Assembly (NCBI RefSeq): GCF_003724155.1
Contig: NZ_RJJQ01000008.1
Span: 1-64,000 of the forward strand
DNA length: 64,000 nt
Direction of reading: 5' to 3'
Source: Flexivirga caeni
GTDB lineage: Bacteria > Actinomycetota > Actinomycetes > Actinomycetales > Dermatophilaceae
Of the stretch, positions 35,973 through 44,660 are shown one piece after another. The position numbers and the translations under genes are program-made. The notes under the pieces were generated by a model. That model was not told the DNA's origin, ran no database searches, and saw only the letters and a program-made list of their open reading frames with translations. Position 1 is the first letter of the stretch; every line of letters starts with the position of its first letter.

Positions 35973-37066
35973 TCACCCGCAGCCGGGTCGTCCTGACGGC
36001 GATCGGCGGGGTCCTCGTGCTGATCCTTGTCGGGGTCGTGCTGCTGGCGCCCCGCACCACCGACCAGCCGCTCGACCCTGACTCGGCACAAGGAGATGGA
36101 ACGCGCGCCGTCGCCCAGGTGCTCGATCAGCATGGCGTGCACGTCTCGGTCGTGCGTCGCGCGGCCGGCTTGCGGGGGGTCGCGGGCGCGACGGTCGTGC
36201 TGACCCGCCCGGAGCTGCTGTCCGCGGCGTCACTACGACGCACCATGGCGGCCGCAGCGGGTGCGCGGCGGCTGGTCATCGTCGATGCCGACCCGCAGGT
36301 CGTCGACGCGTTGCAGCTTCCCGTTTCGGGGCTGGAACCCGTTGACAGTAAACCGGATCCATACTGCACTGTGCCGTGGCTGACCGGCCTGCGGCTGACT
36401 TTCGCCGACATCTCCTACACGCCGGAGGAGGGCGCGACCTGTTTCGGCGAGGGTGGCTCCGGCGCGATCGCGGTGCTGCCGGCGAGTGACCAGACACCGG
36501 AGACGGTGCTGCTCGGCAGCCGCGCCGCGCTCACCAACAAGACGATCACCTCTGCGGACAATGCCGCGATCGCCCTGCGCATCCTCGGCTCCGCCGACCG
36601 GGTCGTCTGGCTGGCGCCGACGCTCGCCACCGCGGACAACCCCCACACGCAGGGCGCGAAGTGGCCCGCCTGGTTCAGGCCGGGCGTGTGGCTCGCCGGC
36701 GCCGTGGTGCTGGTCGTGATGCTCTGGCGCGGAAGGCGGTTCGGCCGCCTCGCCGTCGAACCGCTGCCCGTGGTGGTGCCCTCCGACGAGACAACCCGCA
36801 GCCGCGGTCAGCTCTATCGCAAGGCCCGAGACCGCTCCCGGGCTCTCGCCGTGCTCCGTATGGCGACCCGGGCTCGGCTGGCCCGCTATCTCGGGCTGGC
36901 CGCGAACGCACCACCTGACGAACTCGTGGCGCGCACCAGCCAGGCGGCTGGGAGCGACCCACGACATACCGCCGAATTGCTTTACGGCACAGACCCGCCC
37001 GACGAGGCATCCATGGTCACCCTCGCGCAAGACTTGCACCAGCTGGAAAGGCAGGTACGACGATGA
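35969..37066 (+). CDS. DUF4350 domain membrane protein
   Basis: A 365-residue protein with membrane helices at about 8-28 and 240-258. The extracytoplasmic part (about 30-235) carries the DUF4350 fold: GTRAVAQVLDQHGVHVSVVR, RLVIVDADPQVVDAL and a late AIALRILGSADRVVWLAP. Two Cys residues (in DPYCTVPW and GATCFGEGG) could form a disulfide outside the cell. The cytoplasmic end is helical and basic. DUF4350 has a GATase-like fold and is a regular member of MoxR-DUF58 loci. ATGA overlaps on both sides. Confidence 0.8.
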   Translation: MITRSRVVLTAIGGVLVLILVGVVLLAPRTTDQPLDPDSAQGDGTRAVAQVLDQHGVHVSVVRRAAGLRGVAGATVVLTRPELLSAASLRRTMAAAAGARRLVIVDADPQVVDALQLPVSGLEPVDSKPDPYCTVPWLTGLRLTFADISYTPEEGATCFGEGGSGAIAVLPASDQTPETVLLGSRAALTNKTITSADNAAIALRILGSADRVVWLAPTLATADNPHTQGAKWPAWFRPGVWLAGAVVLVVMLWRGRRFGRLAVEPLPVVVPSDETTRSRGQLYRKARDRSRALAVLRMATRARLARYLGLAANAPPDELVARTSQAAGSDPRHTAELLYGTDPPDEASMVTLAQDLHQLERQVRR

Positions 37067-38046
37067 CATCGCTCTCCCCCGACCAAGCTGCCGCCGCGCA
37101 GCGCGCCCGCGACGCGCTCGGCGCGGTGCGCGGCGAGGTCGCCAAGGCGGTGGTCGGGCAAGACGCGGCCGTGTCCGCGCTGGTGATCGCCCTGCTGGCG
37201 CGCGGACACGTGCTGCTCGAGGGTGTGCCGGGCGTGGCCAAGACCTTGCTCGTGAGGTCGCTGGCCGCGGCACTCTCGATCGAGACCAAGCGCGTCCAGT
37301 TCACGCCTGACCTGATGCCCGGCGACATCACCGGATCTCTCGTATTCGACTCGGGCACTTCGGAATTCACCTTCCGGCCAGGTCCGGTCTTTACCAATCT
37401 GCTGCTGGCTGACGAGATCAACCGCACCCCGCCCAAGACACAGTCGGCGTTGCTGGAGGCGATGGAGGAACGCCAGGTGTCCGTCGACGGCGTCGCGCGG
37501 CAGCTGCCGGCTCCGTTCATGGTCGCCGCCACCCAGAACCCGGTCGAATACGAAGGCACCTATCCGCTCCCCGAAGCACAGCTCGACCGCTTCCTGATGA
37601 AGGTGTCGATGCCGCTGCCCGCGCGCGACGTCGAGCTGGAGATGCTGCGCCGGCACGCGGTCGGCTTCGACCCCAAAGACCTTGCCACCGCAGGGATCCG
37701 GCCCGTAGCGACCGCAGCCGACCTCGCGGCCGGTGCCGCCGCGGTGCAACAGGTGCAGGTGCGTGACGACGTCGCGGCATACATCGTCGACATCGCGAGA
37801 GCGACCCGCAACTCGCCGTCGCTGTCGCTCGGCGCGAGCCCCCGGGCGACCACCGCGCTGCTGGCGACCAGCCGCGCCTGGGCGTGGCTGTCCGGGCGCG
37901 AATTCGTCACGCCCGACGACGTGAAGTCGATGGCGCGTCCGACGCTGACGCACCGGCTGCAGCTGCGGCCGGAGGCGGAGCTCGAAGGCGTCGGCGCAGC
38001 AACGGTGCTCGACGCCGCGGTCGGCTCGGTCCCCGTGCCGCGGTAG
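37063..38046 (+). CDS. MoxR-type AAA+ ATPase
   Basis: A 327-residue cytosolic AAA+ chaperone-like ATPase. Walker A is LLEGVPGVAKTLL, Walker B LLADEINRTPPKTQ, the sensor region ATQNPVEYEGTYPLPEAQLD with the following Arg, and the lid domain contains SLGASPRATTALL. MoxR proteins help assemble or activate partner complexes, usually with VWA or DUF58 proteins; here DUF58 follows 8 bp later. ATGA overlap with the DUF4350 gene. Substrate complex not known. Confidence 0.93.
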   Translation: MTSLSPDQAAAAQRARDALGAVRGEVAKAVVGQDAAVSALVIALLARGHVLLEGVPGVAKTLLVRSLAAALSIETKRVQFTPDLMPGDITGSLVFDSGTSEFTFRPGPVFTNLLLADEINRTPPKTQSALLEAMEERQVSVDGVARQLPAPFMVAATQNPVEYEGTYPLPEAQLDRFLMKVSMPLPARDVELEMLRRHAVGFDPKDLATAGIRPVATAADLAAGAAAVQQVQVRDDVAAYIVDIARATRNSPSLSLGASPRATTALLATSRAWAWLSGREFVTPDDVKSMARPTLTHRLQLRPEAELEGVGAATVLDAAVGSVPVPR

Positions 38047-38054
38047 GCCTTCGT

Positions 38055-39350
38055 ATGGCGATCACCGGACGCACGGCGCTGCTCACCGCCCTCGGCATGG
38101 TGGCGGTGCTGGTGCACCCTGCGGTCAGCACGGTGTTCTGGTGGCTGCTGGTGGTGGCAGCCCTCGTCGGGGTCGACCTGTGGCTCGCACCGTCGACGGA
38201 ATCCGTTGCTGCCGAACGGTCCCCGGTGCGCCCGGTCCGGCTGGGCGAGTCGTCCAGCAGCATGCTGACGGTGCGCAACACCGGCAACCGGACCGTCCGC
38301 GGAGCCGTTCGCGACGCCTGGCAGCCGTCGGCGGGAGCGGGCGTCACGCGGATGGCGCTGCGGCTGCGGCCCGGTGAACAGGCGCGCCAGGTGATCGAGC
38401 TGACGCCGACCCGCCGGGGCGACCGGAGCGCGGACCGCCTCACCGTGCGTACCGCGGGGCCGCTCGGGCTTGCGCTGCGGCAGCGTTCCCGCGAGGTGCC
38501 GGGCGTGGTGCGCGCGCTGCCCAGCTTTCCGTCCCGGCGTCACCTGCCGAGCCGGATGGCCCAGCTGCGGCAGCTCGACGGCCGCTCGGCGGTGCGAATC
38601 CGCGGTCAGGGCACCGAGTTCGACTCCTTGCGGGATTACGTCGACGGGGACGACGTACGCAGCATCGACTGGCGCGCGACCGCCCGCCGGCAACGCCCGG
38701 TGGTGCGCACCTGGCAGCCCGAGCGCGACCGGCACATCGTGATCCTGCTCGACACCTCCCGCACCTCGGCCGCCCGCATCGGCGACGGAACCCGGCTGGA
38801 TGCCGGAATGGACGCGGCCCTGCTGCTCACGGCGCTCGCGTCGCGGGCCGGCGACCGGGTCGACTTCCTGGCCGGCGATCGCCGGATCCGGGCCCGAGTC
38901 ACCGGCATCTCCGATCGCGCGGAGCTGATGCACACCGTCATCAACGCCATGGCACCGCTGGAATCCGCTCTCGTGGAAGCAAACTGGCGTGGCCTCATCG
39001 GTGCCGAAGGCGTGATCCCGAAGCGGCGTTCACTCGTCGTGCTGATCACGCCGCTGGAGCCCGCGGCGATCCAGGAAGGACTGCTGCCCGTCCTCGCGAC
39101 CGCCGCCACCCGCCACCGGGTGATCCTTGCGTCGGTCGCCGACCCCGGCATACGGGCCATGAGCACCCAGCGCGGCACCGCCGCCGAGGTGTATGACGCC
39201 AGCGCCGCCGAACGCACCGAACTGCTCCGCCTCGACACCCGCACCGCACTGGAGCGGCTCGGCGTCACGGTGCTCGACGAGGAGCCGGACGCCCTCCCCC
39301 TCGCCCTCGTCGACCACTACTTGCTGCTGAAGAGTGGCGGCCTGCTGTAG
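38055..39350 (+). CDS. DUF58 domain-containing protein, MoxR partner
   Basis: A 431-residue protein. Two N-terminal helices (about 8-45) precede a beta-rich stretch, then the DUF58 core GTEFDSLRDYVDGDD and VRSIDWRATARRQRPVVR, and a VWA-like fold beginning HIVILLDTSRTSA, whose DxSxx arrangement resembles a MIDAS site (Asp-Thr-Ser). It is the usual partner of MoxR. Start at ATG 38055, which lies inside a GTATGGC 7-mer; the frame extends back to 37884 inside moxR without support. It is convergent with the spoIIM-like gene. Confidence 0.88.
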   Translation: MAITGRTALLTALGMVAVLVHPAVSTVFWWLLVVAALVGVDLWLAPSTESVAAERSPVRPVRLGESSSSMLTVRNTGNRTVRGAVRDAWQPSAGAGVTRMALRLRPGEQARQVIELTPTRRGDRSADRLTVRTAGPLGLALRQRSREVPGVVRALPSFPSRRHLPSRMAQLRQLDGRSAVRIRGQGTEFDSLRDYVDGDDVRSIDWRATARRQRPVVRTWQPERDRHIVILLDTSRTSAARIGDGTRLDAGMDAALLLTALASRAGDRVDFLAGDRRIRARVTGISDRAELMHTVINAMAPLESALVEANWRGLIGAEGVIPKRRSLVVLITPLEPAAIQEGLLPVLATAATRHRVILASVADPGIRAMSTQRGTAAEVYDASAAERTELLRLDTRTALERLGVTVLDEEPDALPLALVDHYLLLKSGGLL

Positions 39351-39374
39351 GCGGGTGTGGGGGGCTCCGTCGCG

Positions 39375-39511
39375 GTTCCCAAAGCGCGACCGTCGAGCCT
39401 TCGGGACGGGAAACCAGGGTCAGGGCGTCCCCAAAGCGCGACCGTCGAGCCTTGGGGACGGATTCTGCCGCAATCCGCGTCCCCAAGGCGCGACGGTCGC
39501 GAGTCCGGGAC
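39375..39511. repeat. Three hairpin repeats at exact 52-bp period between convergent genes
   Basis: Units begin at 39375, 39427 and 39479. Each has a 33-nt self-complementary body (second unit: GTCCCCAAAGCGCGACC, then GTCGAGCCTTGGGGAC, an 8-bp GTCCCCAA/TTGGGGAC stem) and a 19-nt linker that is not conserved. Unit 1 and unit 3 have changed stems (TTCCC/GGGAC; GTCCCCAA.../GTCCGGGAC). Lying between the ends of DUF58 and the SpoIIM-like gene, they may act as a bidirectional terminator or be a REP-like family. Confidence 0.75.
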
Positions 39512-39539
39512 GCCACCGCCCGCGCCCGACGCCACCCGC

Positions 39540-40535
39540 TCAACCCGCAACAGGGCGGACGGCGCTGAGATCCTGCGCGGTGACGTCGCCGGTGTAGCCC
39601 TCGCGCACGGCGCGGCGCCCGAGCACGAAGACGTAGGTGAGGAAGATGATCTCGGCCAGCACGCCGATGCCCACCCGCACGACGGTGGGCAGCCCGGACG
39701 GCGTCACGAACGCCTCGATCGCACCGCTGACGAGCAGCACGCCGATCAGCCCGAGCGCCACGACCACGAGTGACCGCCCCTCGTGCGCCATCGCGTCGGC
39801 GCGGGTGCGTCCGCCGGGTTCGACCCAGGACCAGAAGAGCCGCAGGCCGCAGCCGGCGGCAATGAAAACCGCTGTCAATTCGAGGATTCCATGCGGCAGG
39901 ATCAGCCCGAAAAATTCCGCGCCGTGGCCGTAGGACACCATGATGCCGCCCTGAACCCCGACGTTCACGACGTTGTTCCAGAGCACGTACGCAATGGGGA
40001 AACCGAGCACGCCGAACGCGATCGAGATGGCCGCCACCCACACGTTGTTCGTCCAGACACGCGCCGCGAAATCGGTCCCGCCATACTCCGAGTAGTAGTG
40101 CCGGAAGTCGTGGCCCACCAGTTGCTGCGCGGCCCCCGGCGAGATGAACGACGTCTGCACCGACGGATTGCGCGCCACCCAGACACCGATGACCAGCGCC
40201 GCCGCAACATTGACCGCCGCCGTGGTGATCCACCACCAGCGCGTGCGGTAGAGCACCGCCGGAAGCTCCCGGATGACGAAATCGCCGGCCCGCGACCACG
40301 AGAGCGTCCGCCGGCGCAGCGACGCGGTGCGCGCCTTCGCCAGCACTGTCGACAGATATTGCAGCACCGTGGGATCCGGGGCCGCGGAACGCAGGATGGA
40401 CAAGTGGGTTGCCACCCGCTGGTAGAGGTCGAGCAATTCGTCGGCCTCGGCGCCGGTGAGCGCACGGCGGCCGGCGAGCGAGCGCAGCCGCTCCCACTCC
40501 CCGTAGTGCGCCGAGACGAACGCGTCGAGGTCCAC
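39540..40535 (-). CDS. SpoIIM (stage II sporulation protein M) family membrane protein
   Basis: A 331-residue protein. The cytoplasmic N terminus (1-95) contains WERLRSLAGRRALTGAEADE and LDLYQRVATHLSILRS; about five membrane helices follow, with the SpoIIM-like block NNVWVAAISIAFGVLGFPIA and GAEFFGLILPHGILELTAVF. This organism need not sporulate: SpoIIM homologues accompany RDD and MoxR-DUF58 genes in many non-sporing actinobacteria. GTG at 40535 lies 8 nt behind TATAGT, and the divergent RDD gene starts 24 bp away. Confidence 0.88.
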   Translation of the reverse strand: MDLDAFVSAHYGEWERLRSLAGRRALTGAEADELLDLYQRVATHLSILRSAAPDPTVLQYLSTVLAKARTASLRRRTLSWSRAGDFVIRELPAVLYRTRWWWITTAAVNVAAALVIGVWVARNPSVQTSFISPGAAQQLVGHDFRHYYSEYGGTDFAARVWTNNVWVAAISIAFGVLGFPIAYVLWNNVVNVGVQGGIMVSYGHGAEFFGLILPHGILELTAVFIAAGCGLRLFWSWVEPGGRTRADAMAHEGRSLVVVALGLIGVLLVSGAIEAFVTPSGLPTVVRVGIGVLAEIIFLTYVFVLGRRAVREGYTGDVTAQDLSAVRPVAG

Positions 40536-40543
40536 GCCGAGTA

Positions 40544-40553
40544 ACTATAGGCT
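40544..40553. promoter_or_regulatory. Overlapping divergent -10 boxes of two leaderless genes
   Basis: On the minus strand TATAGT (40549-40544) ends 8 nt before the GTG at 40535; on the plus strand TAGGCT (40548-40553) ends 6 nt before the ATG at 40560. The boxes share two base pairs, so one polymerase must exclude the other. Neither gene has a ribosome binding site. Confidence 0.65.
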
Positions 40554-40559
40554 GCGGAC

Positions 40560-41417
40560 ATGCCCGCAGACATCGGCACGACACCCGCGCGTCCGCTGCG
40601 CGGCGGCGTCGACGACCTGCTGGTGACCGGCGAAGCGGTGCTGATCGACATCCCCGCCGCGAGCCTCCCGAGCCGCCTCCTGGCGGCGCTGATCGACTGG
40701 GCGCTCTATTTCCTCGTCCTGTTCGGGCTCTATCTGTTGCTGATCTTCACCTCCGGCGACAGCAGCAGTGCCACCTTCAGCACGCTCATGCTGCTGGCCA
40801 CGGTGACCTGCGTGCTCGTGCTGCCCGTGACGATCGAGACGCTCACGCGGGGCAGTTCGCTCGGCAAGCTGATCCTGAAACTGCGCGTAGTGCGCGACGA
40901 CGGCGGCCCGATCGTCTTCCGGCACGCCTTCGTGCGCGGACTGGTCGGGGTGATCGAGATCGTCTTCACCTCAGGGGTCGTCGCTGTCATAGCGTCGGTC
41001 TGCAATGCCCGCGGGAAGCGGCTCGGCGACTTCGCCGCCGGCACGTATGTCGTGCGCGAGCAGACCGGCATGAAGCTGGTCCCGCCACCACCGGCGCCGC
41101 CATACCTGCGCGACTGGGCGGTCCACGCCGACCTCGCGCCGCTGCCCGACGGGCTGGCACTGGCGATCCGGCAGTTCCTGATCCGCCGCGCCGCCCTCAC
41201 CCCGGCCGCCCGAACTGCCATGACTACCAACCTGATGCAGCAGGTGATGCCGCTCGTCGCACCTCCCCCGCCGCCCGCACATCCGGAGGACGTGCTGTCC
41301 GCGGTGCTCACGGCGCGCAGCGACCGGGAGGCTGCCCGGCTGCGCCGAGAGCAGGCCATCCGGGAACGCCTGCTCCCGCCGGACCCGCTGGGCCGGCGCC
41401 CTAGTAGCCGGGCTTGA
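40560..41417 (+). CDS. RDD family membrane protein
   Basis: A 285-residue protein. The RDD domain covers about residues 38-165: [20 protein letters not shown] (Arg, Asp-type start), [20 protein letters not shown] and [15 protein letters not shown], with about three helices. A C-terminal soluble region (about 180-285) with Pro-rich spacers and an Arg-rich end may be cytoplasmic. RDD proteins include putative Na+/H+ or substrate transporters, mostly unproven. It pairs divergently with SpoIIM and shares 17 bp at its 3' end with the adenosine deaminase gene. Confidence 0.88.
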   Translation: MPADIGTTPARPLRGGVDDLLVTGEAVLIDIPAASLPSRLLAALIDWALYFLVLFGLYLLLIFTSGDSSSATFSTLMLLATVTCVLVLPVTIETLTRGSSLGKLILKLRVVRDDGGPIVFRHAFVRGLVGVIEIVFTSGVVAVIASVCNARGKRLGDFAAGTYVVREQTGMKLVPPPPAPPYLRDWAVHADLAPLPDGLALAIRQFLIRRAALTPAARTAMTTNLMQQVMPLVAPPPPPAHPEDVLSAVLTARSDREAARLRREQAIRERLLPPDPLGRRPSSRA

Positions 41418-42465
41418 CGACGTCCTCGATGATCGCGAGCCGCTCGTCGAAGGGCAGGAACGCCGACTTCATCGCGTTGATGGTGACCCACCGCAGATCG
41501 TCCACGCTCCACCCCGCCTCGTCGACCAGCAACTGCATCTCACGGGACATCGAGGTGCCGCTCATCAGCCGGTTGTCGGTGTTGACGGTGACCCGGAACC
41601 GCAGGTCTTTCAGGTGCGAGATCGGATGTGTCGCAATGGATTCGGCGGCACCCGTCTGCAGGTTGGAGGACGGGCACATCTCGAGCGGGATGCGCGTGTC
41701 GCGGACGTATGCCGCCAGCCGCCCCAACTGCTCATGGTTGGTCCCGACACCGGTGATGTCATCCATGATGCGCACCCCGTGCCCGAGCCGTTCGGCGCCG
41801 CACCACTGGATCGCCTCCCAGATGCTCGGCAGCCCGAAGGCTTCCCCCGCGTGGATGGTGAAGTGCGCGTTCTCGCGCTGGAGGTATTCGAACGCGTCCA
41901 GGTGCCGCGTGGGCGGGAAGCCGGCCTCGGCGCCGGCGATGTCGAAACCGGCAACCCCGTCGTCGCGGTAACGCACTGCGAGCCGGGCGATCTCGGTGGA
42001 TTTCGCGGCGTGACGCATGGCGGTCAGCAGAGCGCGCACGACGATCGTGCCGCCGCTCGCGCGCTCGCCGTCGCGGAAGCCGGCATTGACGGCCTCGACG
42101 ACCTCCTCGAGCGCAAGCCCGCCCGCGAGGTGCTGCTCGGGCGCGTAGCGCACCTCGGCGTAGACGACGCCGTCTGCTGCGAGGTCCTGCGCGCATTCGG
42201 ACGCCACCCGCCGCAACTGTTCCGCGGTCTGCATCACCGCGACCGAGTGGTCGAACGTCTCGAGATAGCGCACGAGGGATCCGGAGTCCGCGGCGTCGCG
42301 GAACCACCTGCCGAGTGCGACCGGGTCGGTCTCCGGCAGCGCGTCGTAGCCGCTCTCGAGTGCCAGCTCGATGATCGTCGCCGGCCGCAGGCCACCGTCC
42401 AGGTGGTCGTGCAACAGCACCTTCGGCAGGGCCAGGATCTCGGGGCGGATGTCGGATTCACTCAT
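41401..42465 (-). CDS. add: Adenosine deaminase
   Basis: A 354-residue zinc hydrolase converting (deoxy)adenosine to (deoxy)inosine. The first metal motif is [13 protein letters not shown] (His19, His21), then TIHAGEAFG (His and catalytic Glu), RLGHGVRI and the last metal Asp in [13 protein letters not shown]. Length is normal. ATG at 42465 is used; upstream codons belong to the cupin gene, which it overlaps by 8 bp. Inosine formed feeds the phosphorylase at 27100. It is convergent with the RDD gene. Confidence 0.95.
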   Translation of the reverse strand: MSESDIRPEILALPKVLLHDHLDGGLRPATIIELALESGYDALPETDPVALGRWFRDAADSGSLVRYLETFDHSVAVMQTAEQLRRVASECAQDLAADGVVYAEVRYAPEQHLAGGLALEEVVEAVNAGFRDGERASGGTIVVRALLTAMRHAAKSTEIARLAVRYRDDGVAGFDIAGAEAGFPPTRHLDAFEYLQRENAHFTIHAGEAFGLPSIWEAIQWCGAERLGHGVRIMDDITGVGTNHEQLGRLAAYVRDTRIPLEMCPSSNLQTGAAESIATHPISHLKDLRFRVTVNTDNRLMSGTSMSREMQLLVDEAGWSVDDLRWVTINAMKSAFLPFDERLAIIEDVVKPGY

Positions 42466-42814
42466 CACGGTTGACCGTTTCGGGAGAGAAGGCGGGCATG
42501 CAGACGGCGAAGTAGTCGGCACCGTCCGGGCCGGTGGAGTAGCGAATGCGTTCGCCCGCAGTGGTTTTCAGGGATTGTCCGGCCGTGACCGTCGTGGTCT
42601 CGCCGGCGCCGTGCTCGACGATGACGGACCCGCTCAGCACCACGGTGAACTCGTCGAACTCCGGCGTCTGGAACGGCTCCGACCAATTTGGCGGCGCCTG
42701 CATGTGGGCGACGCTGACCTGTCCTTCGCCGGTGCTGGCCGCACCGATGTGCTCATCGATGATCTTGCCGCCGGGGACGGGGATGCGGACCGGTTCGGTG
42801 TAACGGGTGACCAT
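42458..42814 (-). CDS. Small cupin-domain protein
   Basis: A 118-residue single beta-barrel protein: [20 protein letters not shown] is the first cupin motif in reduced form and [19 protein letters not shown] the second. Metal-binding His residues are largely missing from the first motif, so metal dependence is doubtful. It precedes add with an 8-bp overlap and may bind a nucleoside-derived ligand. Leaderless ATG start behind TAGAGT. Confidence 0.78.
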   Translation of the reverse strand: MVTRYTEPVRIPVPGGKIIDEHIGAASTGEGQVSVAHMQAPPNWSEPFQTPEFDEFTVVLSGSVIVEHGAGETTTVTAGQSLKTTAGERIRYSTGPDGADYFAVCMPAFSPETVNRDE

Positions 42815-42820
42815 CCCGAC

Positions 42821-42826
42821 ACTCTA
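42821..42826 (-). promoter_or_regulatory. -10 box of a leaderless gene (TAGAGT)
   Basis: Minus-strand TAGAGT ends 6 nt before the ATG at 42814 of the cupin-add pair, in the 35-bp gap after deoA. add would thus have its own promoter. Confidence 0.55.
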
Positions 42827-42849
42827 GTGAGTGCCGGGACAGCGGGTGC

Positions 42850-44133
42850 TCAGGAGACCCGGTCGATCACCAACGGCACTGTCTCGTCGGCCGATTCACC
42901 GATCAACCACGCGTCCCGCAGCGACTCCTTCGCCCGGGCGAAGCGGTCCGGGGTGTCGGTGAGCAGGGTCAGCAGCGGCTGCCCCGCGGTCACGGCATCC
43001 CCCGGCTTGGCGTGTATGACGACCCCGGCGCCTGCCTGCACCGGATCCTCCTTGCGGGCCCGGCCCGCTCCGAGCCGCCACGACGCGACACCGACCGCGA
43101 GCGCGTCCAGGCGCTGCAGCACACCGCTGCTGTCCGCGGTGATCACCTCGCTGTCGGTCGCCACCGGCAGTGCGGCGTCGGGGTCACCGCCCTGTGCGGA
43201 GATCATCCTGCGCCATACATCCATCGCGCTGCCGTCCCGCAACGCCTCGGCGGGGTCGACATCGGATTTGCCTGCGGCGGCGAGCATTTCGCGGGCCAGC
43301 GCAACGGTCAGCTCAACCACGTCGGCCGGCCCGCCGCCGGCGAGCACATCGACCGACTCCTGCACCTCGATCGCATTGCCGACGGCCAGCCCGAGCGGCG
43401 TCGACATATCGGTCAGCAGCGCGACGGTCCGCACACCGGCGTCGGTGCCGAGATCGACCATGGTGCGCGCGAGTTCGCGCGCCTGCTCCGCGGTCTTCAT
43501 GAAGGCGCCGCTGCCGACCTTCACGTCGAGCACCAGCGAGCCGGTGCCCTCGGCGATCTTCTTGCTCATGATCGAGCTCGCGATCAACGGGATCGACTCG
43601 ACCGTGGCAGTCACGTCGCGCAGCGCGTAGAGCTTCTTGTCCGCGGGCGCCAGACCGGCACCGGCCGCACAGATCACCGCACCGATCTCGTCGAGCTGGC
43701 GCAGCATCGCCTCGTTCGTCAGCGACGCCTGCCACCCGGGGATGGACTCCAGCTTGTCGAGGGTGCCGCCGGTGTGGCCCAGTCCGCGGCCGGACAGCTG
43801 AGGCACGGCCACGCCGTACGCGGCGACGAGCGGAGCAAGGGGCAGGGTGATCTTGTCACCGACCCCCCCGGTCGAATGCTTGTCGGCGGTGGAGCGAGAC
43901 AGCGAGCCGAAGTCCATCCGCTCGCCGGATACGATCATCGCCGTCGTCCAGTGTGCGATCTCCTCGCGGCTCATTCCGTTGAGGAAGATCGCCATCGCCA
44001 GCGCGGACATCTGCTCGTCGGCGACGGCACCTCGGGTGTAGGCGTCGATCACCCAGTCGATAGCGTCCTTGCGCAGGACTCGCTTGTCGCGCTTGGCGGC
44101 GATCACATCGACGGCATCGAAACTCTCGGTCAT
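42850..44133 (-). CDS. deoA: Thymidine/pyrimidine-nucleoside phosphorylase
   Basis: A 427-residue enzyme converting thymidine or (deoxy)uridine plus phosphate to base and (deoxy)ribose-1-P. It has RKDAIDWVIDAYTRG, the phosphate site KHSTGGVGDKITLPLAP, the family signature SGRGLGHTGGTLDKLE, the Lys-rich VLDVKVGSGAFMK loop and a C-terminal domain ending AGAGVVIHAKPGDAV. ATG at 44133; the frame continues upstream without support. It is separated from cdd by two plus-strand lipoprotein genes. Confidence 0.95.
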   Translation of the reverse strand: MTESFDAVDVIAAKRDKRVLRKDAIDWVIDAYTRGAVADEQMSALAMAIFLNGMSREEIAHWTTAMIVSGERMDFGSLSRSTADKHSTGGVGDKITLPLAPLVAAYGVAVPQLSGRGLGHTGGTLDKLESIPGWQASLTNEAMLRQLDEIGAVICAAGAGLAPADKKLYALRDVTATVESIPLIASSIMSKKIAEGTGSLVLDVKVGSGAFMKTAEQARELARTMVDLGTDAGVRTVALLTDMSTPLGLAVGNAIEVQESVDVLAGGGPADVVELTVALAREMLAAAGKSDVDPAEALRDGSAMDVWRRMISAQGGDPDAALPVATDSEVITADSSGVLQRLDALAVGVASWRLGAGRARKEDPVQAGAGVVIHAKPGDAVTAGQPLLTLLTDTPDRFARAKESLRDAWLIGESADETVPLVIDRVS

Positions 44134-44235
44134 GTCGGTGATTCTCGCAGTCGCCGGGAACCGCTTGCGCGTCCGGTGCGTCCATTGCACCGGAAACCAC
44201 ATCCACACACCAGCTCGATCCCTCTGGAGGAACCC

Positions 44236-44562
44236 ATGAAGCTCATCGCCCGCACCGCCGCAGCCGCCGTGCTGCTCAGCCTGCCCATGACCCTCGCCGC
44301 CTGTGGTGGCGGCGGCAGCAAGCCGTCCAAGGCAGACGCTGCCACCGGATACGCGAAGATCATGCAGTCCAAAGGGATCTCGAGTTCGGTCGCCAACAAG
44401 GTTGCGACCTGCACCCTGGACAAGACCTACGACAAGCTGAGCGCCAAGACCCTGAACGCGATGAAGAGCGGCAGCTCGAGCTCCAAGGGCGACGCCAAGG
44501 ACGAGACGACGCTCAAGAACGCCACCACTACCTGCGCCACGGCCGCGGTCAAGGGCAGCTGA
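44236..44562 (+). CDS. Small lipoprotein, tandem paralogue 1
   Basis: A 108-residue lipoprotein precursor. GGAGG lies 5 nt before the ATG. The signal peptide ends in the lipobox LAAC (Cys near residue 23), followed by a Gly/Ser/Lys linker. The mature part contains YAKIMQSKGISSSVANKVA, then CTLDKTYDKLSAKTLNAMK, a Ser/Lys-rich spacer and a second Cys, so a disulfide between the two non-lipid Cys residues is likely. Same organisation as the product of 44661-45074. No family recognised. Confidence 0.8.
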   Translation: MKLIARTAAAAVLLSLPMTLAACGGGGSKPSKADAATGYAKIMQSKGISSSVANKVATCTLDKTYDKLSAKTLNAMKSGSSSSKGDAKDETTLKNATTTCATAAVKGS

Positions 44563-44578
44563 CCCGCCCGCCGTACCT

Positions 44579-44619
44579 CGAAACGCCCCGATCGGTGTGC
44601 AACCGACCGGGGCGTTTCG
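44579..44619 (+). terminator. Strong stem-loop between the two lipoprotein genes
   Basis: CGAAACGCCCCGATCGGT (44579-44596) pairs with ACCGACCGGGGCGTTTCG (44602-44619) with one mismatch in 18 and a 5-nt loop. No U-run follows on the plus strand. Position 16 nt after the first lipoprotein stop fits a terminator or mRNA-stabilising hairpin. Confidence 0.8.
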
Positions 44620-44660
44620 ACGTCCAAGAGCCGACACATCACCACCCGGGAGGACACCCC

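Noticed and set aside
39375-39511. A CRISPR array
   Set aside because: Only three diverged units, the repeats themselves are hairpins with 19-nt linkers, and no cas genes are present.
39265-40584. A 439-codon minus-strand frame running through the 52-bp repeats into the SpoIIM-like gene
   Set aside because: The repeats are read as protein; the real SpoIIM-like gene uses another frame.
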